The notes under the pieces are model-generated. The model searched no databases, had not been told where the DNA came from, and was given only the letters and a program-made list of their open reading frames with translations. Below, in pieces: positions 1-6,013 of a stretch of 11,361 nucleotides of DNA. The DNA is from Ruminococcus difficilis. Lineage in GTDB: Bacteria > Bacillota_A > Clostridia > Oscillospirales > Acutalibacteraceae. The stretch covers positions 1-11,361 of the forward strand of contig NZ_JAEQMG010000045.1 of assembly GCF_016680995.1 (NCBI RefSeq). The letters are read 5' to 3'. The position numbers and the translations under genes were made by a program. Each line of letters begins with the position of its first letter. The first letter of the stretch is position 1.

Positions 1-92
1 TAGTCCTTAGGCTTGTTTTTTGTCCAGAAGAAATTAGGTATAAACAGCATTAAAAGAAAAATCAAACCAATATAAGAAAAGCCAAAATGCAT
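1..92 (-). CDS. Small membrane protein, 5' part only
   Basis: An ATG at 92-90 opens a frame that runs off the left edge (30 codons visible). The N-terminus begins MHFGFSYIGLIFLLMLFIPN and continues FFWTKNKPKD: a hydrophobic stretch of about 17 residues, then a Trp and a basic turn, as in the first membrane helix of a small integral membrane protein. I recall similar N-termini in uncharacterised membrane proteins of Clostridia but cannot name a family. A good ribosome binding site (GAGGTG, 104-99) sits 6 nt before the ATG, and a promoter at 131-159 points at it. The gene lies downstream of the hydrolase gene on the same strand but is separated by two terminators, so it is probably its own transcription unit. 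The function is unknown. Confidence 0.72.
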   Translation of the reverse strand, partial: MHFGFSYIGLIFLLMLFIPNFFWTKNKPKD

Positions 93-130
93 AACCTTCA
101 CCTCAACAAATTCCGATTTATCTTTCTATC

Positions 131-159
131 ATTATATCATTTCAGCCTGAATTTGTCTA
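131..159 (-). promoter_or_regulatory. Sigma-A promoter for the small membrane protein gene
   Basis: On the minus strand the -35 box is TAGACA (159-154), followed by a 17-bp spacer and TATAAT (136-131). The expected start of transcription is near 124, giving a leader of about 30 nt with a good RBS. It is identical in its boxes to the promoter at 1146-1174. Confidence 0.75.
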
Positions 160-169
160 TCCGTCAAAC

Positions 170-205
170 AAAAAAGACCTTGATGAAAACGAATCCATCA
201 AGGTC
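170..205 (-). terminator. Intrinsic terminator, copy A
   Basis: A perfect 10-bp stem (GACCTTGATG with CATCAAGGTC, 176-205) with a 10-nt loop is followed on the minus strand by six U (175-170). It lies downstream of the hydrolase gene, behind that gene's own terminator at 294-326, and would insulate the next promoter. Confidence 0.85.
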
Positions 206-293
206 AAATCCATTAAAATATGCGATTGTTTATCTTACCTATATTATATGAGAAACAGGAGAAAATCGAAGTTTGCAATTCGTTCTTGGGCAT

Positions 294-326
294 AAAAAAT
301 CAGGCAACCTCACATAAGGCTGCCTG
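294..326 (-). terminator. Intrinsic terminator of the hydrolase gene
   Basis: On the minus strand CAGGCA/TGCCTG (326-321 with 306-301) pairs and extends through a G-U pair and CCU/AGG to about 10 bp, with a short loop, followed by a run of six U (299-294). It begins 33 nt after the hydrolase stop codon and is not part of the direct repeat. The 229-293 stretch shows nothing else recognisable. Confidence 0.8.
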
Positions 327-358
327 CTATAGTATAGATTAATGCTGTAAATCAGACT

Positions 359-1105
359 TTATCTGCCCTGAACAATTTGTCGTATGGCATTTGCATATTG
401 AGCTGCGTGATTCATTGAATACTCTCCGTGTTTAAGACCGTCTAAACAGTTCATTCTACAGGAGGGGCGCATTTTACAAATGACTTCTGCCGAACGCAGT
501 ATTTCTCTTGTTTCTTTTGCTCCAACATAAACGTGAATTTCAGCAGACGATTCTCTGAAAGCATCTTTCAGAGAGTAGGACGTATTTGCTTTTAGAAAAG
601 CAATCATATCCTGCTTTTTTATCCGGCAAGTGTCCCTGTAATAGTCCTCAAAGAGTTCCGGCTTAATGTGCAGAGATTGAAACTGAAGCTTTGCAAAGCT
701 TCTTTTCTTGATTAGCCAATAACTGCTGCCGAATGTCGGGGAAACCAACGCATTTGTCAGTTTTGACGGAATGACAGATGCACTCTCAACCAAAGCATAG
801 GAGCAAATATCTTTGCGTTGTGACAGCATTTCAAGCAGAATCTGTCCGCCCAAAGAAAGACCTCCTATCAGTAATACAGAGCCATCTAATTGTTCATCAA
901 TGAATTCAATGATCTCGGACGCATTTTCTTCAATCGTAGTAAAAGGGTGATCACTCCCGGCGTGTCCGTCCAGAATCGGAAGGATGACATGATACTCCCC
1001 CTGTAGAAGCAATGCCACTTCCCGATAATTCCACCATGATAATCCACCTCCGTGGAGCAGAATGACCGCGTCTTTATGTTTCAGCCCATATTCCTGAAAT
1101 TTCAT
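359..1105 (-). CDS. Alpha/beta hydrolase
   Basis: The 248-residue protein is a cytoplasmic alpha/beta-hydrolase-fold enzyme, probably an esterase- or lipase-like hydrolase; the substrate cannot be read from sequence. An oxyanion-type HGGG is at residues 18-21, the nucleophile elbow GLSLGG at 82-87 puts the catalytic Ser at 84, and LKHGEYS near 225-231 supplies a plausible catalytic His (226). The acid residue is less clear: the usual Asp after the late strand may be replaced by Glu198 in VGAKE. The length is normal for a single-domain member, and there is no signal peptide. The start fits an RBS (GAGGTG, 1119-1114) 8 nt upstream and a promoter at 1146-1174. The gene is AT-rich compared with lysS and lies between two copies of a 120-bp repeat, which suggests it is accessory. 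Confidence 0.9.
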   Translation of the reverse strand: MKFQEYGLKHKDAVILLHGGGLSWWNYREVALLLQGEYHVILPILDGHAGSDHPFTTIEENASEIIEFIDEQLDGSVLLIGGLSLGGQILLEMLSQRKDICSYALVESASVIPSKLTNALVSPTFGSSYWLIKKRSFAKLQFQSLHIKPELFEDYYRDTCRIKKQDMIAFLKANTSYSLKDAFRESSAEIHVYVGAKETREILRSAEVICKMRPSCRMNCLDGLKHGEYSMNHAAQYANAIRQIVQGR

Positions 1106-1145
1106 GGTTCTCGCACCTCGGTTTATTCCGATTTATCTTTCTATA

Positions 1146-1174
1146 ATTATATCATTTCAGCCTGATTTTGTCTA
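1146..1174 (-). promoter_or_regulatory. Sigma-A promoter for the hydrolase gene
   Basis: TAGACA (1174-1169), a 17-bp spacer and TATAAT (1151-1146) lie on the minus strand, predicting a start near 1139 and a leader of about 34 nt. The -35 box begins only about 10 nt beyond the U-tract of the preceding terminator. Confidence 0.78.
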
Positions 1175-1184
1175 TCCGTCAAAC

Positions 1185-1221
1185 AAAAAAAGACCTTGAT
1201 GAAAACGAATCCATCAAGGTC
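1185..1221 (-). terminator. Intrinsic terminator of greA-lysS, copy B
   Basis: The same 10-bp stem and 10-nt loop as copy A (1192-1221) is followed by seven U on the minus strand (1191-1185). It is the first U-tailed hairpin after the lysS stop, leaving a 3' untranslated region of about 135 nt. Confidence 0.87.
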
Positions 1222-1272
1222 AAATTCATTCAAATATGCGATTGATTCAGCTCTGCACAACTTTCTGCATCG

Positions 1273-1304
1273 TTTGGCGTAAGTTTGGCGTAAATGGCGT
1301 AAAT
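1273..1304. repeat. GGCGTAA short tandem repeats
   Basis: GGCGTAA occurs three times, beginning at 1276, 1287 and 1296 (spacings of 11 and 9 bp), within the lysS 3' untranslated region. Just beyond, at 1323-1348, is an imperfect AAACCC...GGGTTT inverted repeat. Short direct repeats of this size resemble arm-type binding sites of tyrosine recombinases, but no integrase is in the window, so that role is a guess. Confidence 0.45.
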
Positions 1305-1355
1305 CCGAGACATCGCAACTCTCGAAACCCGCATAAACACTGGGGTTTTGGGGCG

Positions 1356-2840
1356 TTACTTATCTAAGGATTTCATTGTCGGGAAGAGCAGAACGTCTCT
1401 GATAGCAGGACTGTCGGTGAGGAGCATTGTCAGTCTGTCAATGCCGTAGCCGATGCCTCCTGTGGGAGGCATGCCGATTTCGAGGGCGTTGAGGAAGTCC
1501 TCGTCGGTAGTGTTAGCTTCTTCGTCGCCCTGAGCGAGCAGCGCTTCCTGAGCTTTGAAGCGCTCGCGCTGGTCGATCGGGTCGTTGAGCTCAGAGTAGG
1601 CGTTCGCCATCTCCCAGCCGTTCATGAACAGCTCGAAACGTTCAACATAGTTGGGATCCTCGGGCTTCTTCTTTGTCAGAGGTGAGATCTCGATCGGGTG
1701 GTCGATTACAAATGTCGGCTGGATCAGGTGCTCCTCGGCGAATTCCTCGAAGAACAGGCTGAGGATATCGCCCTTCTTGTGTCTGTCCTCAAACTCAACG
1801 TGGTGTTCCTTTGCGATTGCCTTTGCTTCCTCGTCGCTGTTGATCTCGTTGAAGTCGACGTTCGCGTACTTCTTGACAGCGTCGACCATTGTGATCCTCT
1901 CGAAGGGCTTGCCCAGATCCATCTCAACGCCGTTGTAGGTGATGGTGGTGGTGCCGAGCACCTCCTGGGCGACATGGCGGTAGAGGTTCTCGGTGAGATC
2001 CATCATGCCGTTGTAATCGGTGTAAGCCTGATAGAGCTCCATCAGGGTGAACTCGGGATTGTGACGGGTGTCAACGCCCTCGTTGCGGAAAACCCTGCCA
2101 ATCTCGTAGACGCGCTCGAGGCCGCCGACGATAAGTCTTTTGAGGTAAAGCTCGAGCGAGATGCGCAGCTTGAACTCCTCGTCAAGAGCGTTAGAGTGGG
2201 TGAGGAAGGGACGAGCCGCAGCGCCGCCGGCGTTGGCGACGAGCATGGGTGTCTCAACTTCGATGAAGTCCTGAGCGTCGAGGTAACGGCGGATAGCCGC
2301 GATGATCTTGGAGCGCTTGACGAAGGTGTCCTTTACCTCGGGGTTCATGATCAGGTCGACGTAGCGCTGACGGTAGCGCAGGTCGGTGTTAGTAAGTCCG
2401 TGGTACTTCTCGGGCAGGGGCTTGAGTGACTTCGAGAGAAGTCTGACCGCCTTGGCGTGAACCGAGATCTCGCCCATCTGGGTCTTGAAAACAAAGCCCT
2501 TGACCTCTACGATATCGCCGATATCCCACTTCTTGAGGAAGCCGTACTCCTCCTCGCCGAGGTCGTCGAACTTGGCGAAAATCTGAATCTTGCCTGTCTT
2601 ATCGTGCAGATCGAGGAACGAAACCTTGCCCTTGCCGCGCTTCGACATGATTCTGCCGGCAACGCAGACGTCCTTGTTCTCATATTCCTCAAACTTCTCT
2701 TTAACTGTGGCGGTATAAACATCGCGGTCGCTCGTGGTGATGACAAAGGGATCTCTGCCGGCTTCTCTGAGCGCCTGGAGCTTTTCGTAGCGAACCTTGA
2801 TAACGTCGCTTGTGTTTGCCTGCTGTGGCTTGTTACCCAT
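1356..2840 (-). CDS. lysS: Lysine--tRNA ligase, class II
   Basis: LysS charges tRNA-Lys with lysine using ATP. The 494-residue protein has the usual bacterial length and layout. An N-terminal OB-fold anticodon-binding domain covers about residues 55-150 (GRIMSKRGKGKVSFLDLHD at 62-80). The class II catalytic core has motif 1 around 173-200 (FIEVETPML), motif 2 at 248-264 (GRVFRNEG ... RHNPEFT) and motif 3 at 461-471 (GGIGYGIDRLT). The ATG follows AAGGAAG by 7 nt and lies 12 nt after the greA stop, so the two genes are co-transcribed. The greA-lysS order is common in Clostridia. No T-box or other leader sits before lysS. The gene appears intact. Confidence 0.98.
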   Translation of the reverse strand: MGNKPQQANTSDVIKVRYEKLQALREAGRDPFVITTSDRDVYTATVKEKFEEYENKDVCVAGRIMSKRGKGKVSFLDLHDKTGKIQIFAKFDDLGEEEYGFLKKWDIGDIVEVKGFVFKTQMGEISVHAKAVRLLSKSLKPLPEKYHGLTNTDLRYRQRYVDLIMNPEVKDTFVKRSKIIAAIRRYLDAQDFIEVETPMLVANAGGAAARPFLTHSNALDEEFKLRISLELYLKRLIVGGLERVYEIGRVFRNEGVDTRHNPEFTLMELYQAYTDYNGMMDLTENLYRHVAQEVLGTTTITYNGVEMDLGKPFERITMVDAVKKYANVDFNEINSDEEAKAIAKEHHVEFEDRHKKGDILSLFFEEFAEEHLIQPTFVIDHPIEISPLTKKKPEDPNYVERFELFMNGWEMANAYSELNDPIDQRERFKAQEALLAQGDEEANTTDEDFLNALEIGMPPTGGIGYGIDRLTMLLTDSPAIRDVLLFPTMKSLDK

Positions 2841-2852
2841 ATTTCAACTTCC

Positions 2853-3335
2853 TTACTTAGTAATTTCGAGAATCTTGATGCCGACAATGCCGCCGGGTGT
2901 TTCAACCTCGACAACGTCGCCGACGCTCTTGTCCATCAGCGCAGCGCCGATGGGGCTTTCGTCGGAGATTTTACCCTCCTTGGGGTTGGCTTCATTTGAA
3001 CCTGAGCCGACGATCTTGTACTGAACCTGTCTGCCTGTCGAGAGCATCTCGATCTTTACGACAGAGGTGAGGTGTACGCGCTCATTGGAGGTCTCGGACT
3101 CGTCGATGAGCACGGCGGTCTTGAGAATAGCCTCGATGGTGTTGATTCGGGCTTCCATGATCGCCTGTTCGTTCTTGGCGTCGTCGTATTCGCTGTTCTC
3201 GGAGAGGTCGCCGAAGGAACGCGCGACCTTGATCTTCTCCGCGATTTCCTTACGCTTTTCGTTTTGTAAAAATGCAAGTTCATCTTCGAGCTTTTTCAAG
3301 CCTTCCGCGGTGAGCATTGTAGGTTTTGCTGCCAT
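2853..3335 (-). CDS. greA: Transcription elongation factor GreA
   Basis: GreA enters the RNA polymerase secondary channel and stimulates cleavage of backtracked RNA. The 160-residue protein has the standard two-domain form. An N-terminal antiparallel coiled coil (about 8-78) carries the tip motif [17 protein letters not shown] at 41-57, with the functional acidic residues Asp43 and Glu46. A C-terminal FKBP-like domain follows (about 85-160), including the conserved [12 protein letters not shown] (123-134) and the [11 protein letters not shown] turn. The start follows AAAGGAAG. It is the first gene of the greA-lysS unit, with a consensus promoter 49 nt upstream (-10 edge) and a leader of about 42 nt. 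Confidence 0.98.
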   Translation of the reverse strand: MAAKPTMLTAEGLKKLEDELAFLQNEKRKEIAEKIKVARSFGDLSENSEYDDAKNEQAIMEARINTIEAILKTAVLIDESETSNERVHLTSVVKIEMLSTGRQVQYKIVGSGSNEANPKEGKISDESPIGAALMDKSVGDVVEVETPGGIVGIKILEITK

Positions 3336-3377
3336 ATCAAAAACTTCCTTTCAGTGAAAATTGTTTTGGTTACACAC

Positions 3378-4223
3378 TCACCTATTATATGCCTTTTTTG
3401 CGCGGTTGTCAAGAAGCTCCGAGAGGGAATTGACGGTTTGAGAGCCGTATTTTCCGCAGCAGTTAAGGGGTACTATCGACCCGAGCTCGTACTGCGCGCC
3501 GAGGGTGTAGAGTGCTGAGCAGAAATACTCCTCGCTGAGCTCGTCGGGCTTGAGCGCGTCAAAGCCGTTCGGCATGCGGAAGCTGTATTTGTAGTAAACC
3601 TCGCCGCTCACAGGGGTTGACGGTTCGCCAGAGGTGAGGACTACCGCGTCGGGACTGAGCTTCAGCGGCACATCAATACCCGTCGGAGCGAGGACAAAGC
3701 CGCAGCGTTCAAGCTCAGAGAGGTTTCTTGTCACGGTGACAGGCGCGCCGAGCTCGGTCAGAGCGCGCTCGCGGGCGAGGGAATAGATTTCATTGTCACC
3801 CTCGATTACGACGGGGTTGACGCAGTAGGCGAGAGATTGCAGAAGGTAGTCCGACGCGACGCCCTTCGGGTCGTAAATCCCGCACCTGAGTCTTGCGGCG
3901 GACGGGCATAGTCTGAGAGTTTCGAGCGCCATGTTTGCGCACAGCCTTGCCGAGAACGACCGCGAATAAAACCGCCTGTAGCCGCTGGACATCGGGAAAA
4001 CCAGCTTTTCGGAGCAGAGCAGCTGCGAGCGCTGGGCGCCTATCAGCCTGTCTGCGCGGTCGAGCCGCACCTCGCCGCTGTAGCTTGTATATGTAATGTG
4101 ACGCAGGCTCACGCCTCTGGCGCGGCTGACCTGAACATCGACCCTGTCGCGGCGCAGACGGTTGCGCAGCCGTTTCAGTCCTTCCGCTCTCTCGGGAACA
4201 TTTACGCTTAGTGCCGTTAACAT
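3378..4223 (-). CDS. Uncharacterised 281-residue protein
   Basis: I do not recognise a named family. The protein is soluble, with no signal peptide or membrane segment. The N-terminal part (about 10-95) is very Arg-rich. The middle (about 113-182) alternates short hydrophobic strands and helices: RCGIYDPKG at 113-121, NPVVIEGDNEIYSLARERALTELGAPVTV at 136-164 (quoted as a span only for position), and CGFVLAPTG at 174-182. This resembles a Rossmann-like alpha/beta fold, but no full GxGxxG is present. Seven Cys are scattered through it, including CC at 255-256. The ATG at 4223 is supported by GGAGG at 4235-4231, 7 nt upstream. The gene stops 42 bp before the greA ATG and contains the greA promoter in its tail. 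The coding frame is as GC-rich as its neighbours, so it looks native. Confidence 0.75.
   Translation of the reverse strand: MLTALSVNVPERAEGLKRLRNRLRRDRVDVQVSRARGVSLRHITYTSYSGEVRLDRADRLIGAQRSQLLCSEKLVFPMSSGYRRFYSRSFSARLCANMALETLRLCPSAARLRCGIYDPKGVASDYLLQSLAYCVNPVVIEGDNEIYSLARERALTELGAPVTVTRNLSELERCGFVLAPTGIDVPLKLSPDAVVLTSGEPSTPVSGEVYYKYSFRMPNGFDALKPDELSEEYFCSALYTLGAQYELGSIVPLNCCGKYGSQTVNSLSELLDNRAKKAYNR
3384..3412 (-). promoter_or_regulatory. greA: Consensus sigma-A promoter for greA-lysS
   Basis: TTGACA (3412-3407), a 17-bp spacer and TATAAT (3389-3384) on the minus strand match the vegetative consensus at all 12 positions. The predicted start is near 3377. The whole promoter lies inside the last ~11 codons of the upstream 281-residue ORF, so greA-lysS can be expressed apart from that gene. 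Confidence 0.9.
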
Positions 4224-4265
4224 AAAAAAACCTCCGCATATAATCTACGTCAATTATATGCGGAG
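4224..4265 (-). terminator. Intrinsic terminator of the ABC exporter operon, overlapping the next RBS
   Basis: A perfect 13-bp stem (4253-4265 with 4232-4244) and an 8-nt loop are followed on the minus strand by G and seven U (4230-4224), and then directly by the ATG at 4223-4221. It starts 14 nt after the ABC gene stop. The 3' arm includes GGAG of the GGAGG ribosome binding site of the next gene. The 5' arm includes a TATAAT (4258-4253). Confidence 0.88.
4231..4258 (-). promoter_or_regulatory. Possible -10 box and sequestered RBS inside the terminator stem
   Basis: TATAAT at 4258-4253 forms part of the 5' arm of the terminator hairpin. A start 6-7 nt on (near 4246-4247) would give an mRNA lacking the 5' arm, leaving GGAGG (4235-4231) free. 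Transcripts entering from the ABC operon would instead fold the hairpin and pair the RBS. The -35 region at 17 bp spacing is AAATAA, a poor match, so the promoter is uncertain; the RBS overlap is plain in the sequence. Confidence 0.45.
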
Positions 4266-4279
4266 AAGATGATAATTAT

Positions 4280-6013
4280 TTACTGCTTTTCAAACTGCGA
4301 GTGATATAGCGTGTGGTAGAATCCGTGCTTTTTGAGCAGCTCCTTGTGGCTGCCCTGCTCGATGATGTTGCCGTCCTTCATGACGAGGATAACATCGCTC
4401 TCCTTGATCGTCGAGAGTCTGTGGGCGACAACAAAGCTCGTCCTGCCCTTCATCATCTTGGCGAACGCCTTCTGGACGCGGATCTCGGTCAGGGTATCGA
4501 TGGACGAGGTCGCCTCGTCAAGAATCAGCACGCTCGGGTTAGTCAGCATAGCGCGCGCGATACAGAGCAGCTGTTTCTGACCCTGGCTGAGGTTGCCGCC
4601 GCCCTCGCTGATTTCGGTGTCATAGCCTTTTGGCATGCGCTTGATGAAGCTGTGGGCGTGCGCGGATTTCGCCGCCGCGATAACCTCCTCGTCGGTGGCG
4701 TTCTCATTGCCGTAACGGAGGTTTTCCATGATCGTGCCGCAGAAAAGCCAGCTGTCCTGGAGAACCATTCCGTAGCTGCGCCTGAGAGCGTCGCGGCTTA
4801 GGTCGCGGATATCGGTGCCGTCGAGCAGTATCCTGCCTTCGTTGACCTCATAGAAACGCATCAGCAGGTTGATAAGCGTTGTTTTGCCGCAGCCCGTCGG
4901 GCCGACGATAGCTACGTGGCAGCCGCTCGGAACGTCGAGTGAGAAGTGCCGGATAAGCGGCTTTTCGGGAACGTAGGAGAAGCTGACATCCTCGATCGTG
5001 ACCCTGCCTTTGCAGTTTTTGAGCGGAGCGCTGTTCTTGTCGGGGGTTTCGTCCGCCCATTCGAGAACCTCAAAAACCCTCTCAGCCGCCGCGATGCCCG
5101 TGTTTAGCTGAGTCAGAACGCCCGTGACCTCGTTGAAGGGCTTGGTGTACTGGTTGGCGTAGGTGAGGAAGCACGACAGACCGCCGATGCTCAGACCGCC
5201 CGATATAACGGTGACCGCGCCGAAAACGCCGACTGCGGCATAGACGAGCGCGTTGACAAAGCGCGTGCTCGGGTTGGCGAGAGCGCCCGCGAACTGCGCC
5301 TTAAAGCCGACAACGTGCAGCTCCTCGTTGTATTTGTCAAAGCCCTCGAATGCGCGTTTCTCAAATGAAAACGCCTTGACGAGCCGCTGGTTTCCGACGT
5401 GCTCCTCGACGTAGGACGAGATCTCGCCCTGCAATATCTGCTGTGCTGTGAAGCGTCTGTGCGTCAGCCTGCCGATGAACGCCGCGAGAAACAGCGACAT
5501 AGGCGTGAGCAGAAAGACCGCGATGGCGATTTTCCAGTCAATTGCGATCATGAAGCCGAGCGTGCCGATGATAGTGACGACGCCCGAGAATAGCTGCAGT
5601 ATGAGCTGCGTCAGACCGTCGCCGACAGCGTCGACGTCGTTGATGACGCGGCTGATAAGATCGCCGTGTGAGTTTGTGTCGATCGCCGAGAGCGGCACGG
5701 TGTTGAATTTGCGGAAAACGTCGCGGCGCAGGTCGCGCACAAGGCGGAAGCTGATCAGGTTGACGAGGAAATTCATCAGCCACTGGCAGGTGGTAACGCC
5801 TATTATCGCGATTGCGATATAGAGGATAATTTGTGTAACCGCCTCAAAGTACACCTGCCCCTCGGCGATGATGTTGTCGATAGCCTTGCCGACGAGGACG
5901 GGAATCAGTAGTGTGAGTGAGATACTGACTACGGCGCTGAGCAGCGCAAGTATCAGCAGACCCATATGATTTCTGAGCCGCGGAAGCAGCTTTTTTACAG
6001 CGGAGGATTTCAT
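4280..6013 (-). CDS. Heterodimeric ABC exporter subunit, consensus ATPase half
   Basis: This 577-residue half-transporter fuses a six-helix membrane domain (about 15-305) to a nucleotide-binding domain (about 337-577). Walker A GPTGCGKT is at 371-378, the Q-loop Gln at 419, the signature is the variant LSQGQ (475-479), Walker B VLILDE ends with the catalytic Glu500, and the switch His is 531. An intact Glu and His with an LSQGQ signature match TM288-type subunits. It pairs with the product of the upstream gene, whose site is degenerate, to form a drug- or lipid-type exporter in the cytoplasmic membrane; the substrate is not predictable. Its ATG overlaps the upstream stop (ATGA), with GGAGG 7 nt before it, so translation is coupled. 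Confidence 0.95.
   Translation of the reverse strand: MKSSAVKKLLPRLRNHMGLLILALLSAVVSISLTLLIPVLVGKAIDNIIAEGQVYFEAVTQIILYIAIAIIGVTTCQWLMNFLVNLISFRLVRDLRRDVFRKFNTVPLSAIDTNSHGDLISRVINDVDAVGDGLTQLILQLFSGVVTIIGTLGFMIAIDWKIAIAVFLLTPMSLFLAAFIGRLTHRRFTAQQILQGEISSYVEEHVGNQRLVKAFSFEKRAFEGFDKYNEELHVVGFKAQFAGALANPSTRFVNALVYAAVGVFGAVTVISGGLSIGGLSCFLTYANQYTKPFNEVTGVLTQLNTGIAAAERVFEVLEWADETPDKNSAPLKNCKGRVTIEDVSFSYVPEKPLIRHFSLDVPSGCHVAIVGPTGCGKTTLINLLMRFYEVNEGRILLDGTDIRDLSRDALRRSYGMVLQDSWLFCGTIMENLRYGNENATDEEVIAAAKSAHAHSFIKRMPKGYDTEISEGGGNLSQGQKQLLCIARAMLTNPSVLILDEATSSIDTLTEIRVQKAFAKMMKGRTSFVVAHRLSTIKESDVILVMKDGNIIEQGSHKELLKKHGFYHTLYHSQFEKQ

Larger units (their letters stand above)
110..228. repeat. Direct repeat, copy A (terminator-promoter module)
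   Basis: This 119-bp block matches 1125-1244 in the same orientation, with 4 substitutions and one 1-bp difference in an A-run (about 96% identity). Both copies contain the same parts on the minus strand: a 10-bp GACCTTGATG/CATCAAGGTC hairpin, a U-tract, and a TAGACA-17-TATAAT promoter. Copy A lies just upstream of the small membrane protein gene. The sequences outside both ends of the block are unrelated, apart from a shared CACCTC that is the RBS of each downstream gene. Confidence 0.93.
1125..1244. repeat. Direct repeat, copy B (terminator-promoter module)
   Basis: This is the second copy of the block at 110-228. Here its hairpin is the first intrinsic terminator downstream of lysS, and its promoter reads into the hydrolase gene. 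The repeat-to-repeat distance is about 1,015 bp, which equals one module plus the hydrolase gene and its terminator. Confidence 0.93.

Noticed and set aside
1273..1304. GGCGTAA repeats as a CRISPR array
   Set aside because: The units are only 7-11 bp and almost contiguous, with no spacers and no cas genes.
1236..1366. Short plus-strand frame across the lysS 3' end containing FGVNGVN
   Set aside because: It reminded me of tyrosine recombinase C-terminal tails, but the rest of the frame shows no integrase motif and there is no RBS; the repeats themselves explain the residue pattern.
2841..2852. T-box or other leader control directly before lysS
   Set aside because: Only 12 nt separate greA and lysS, holding just an RBS.
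1698..2999. Long plus-strand frames opposite lysS and greA (1698-2429, 2457-2999)
   Set aside because: They are antisense to two clearly identified core genes; the predicted proteins show no family features and are explained by the GC-rich codon pattern of the real genes.
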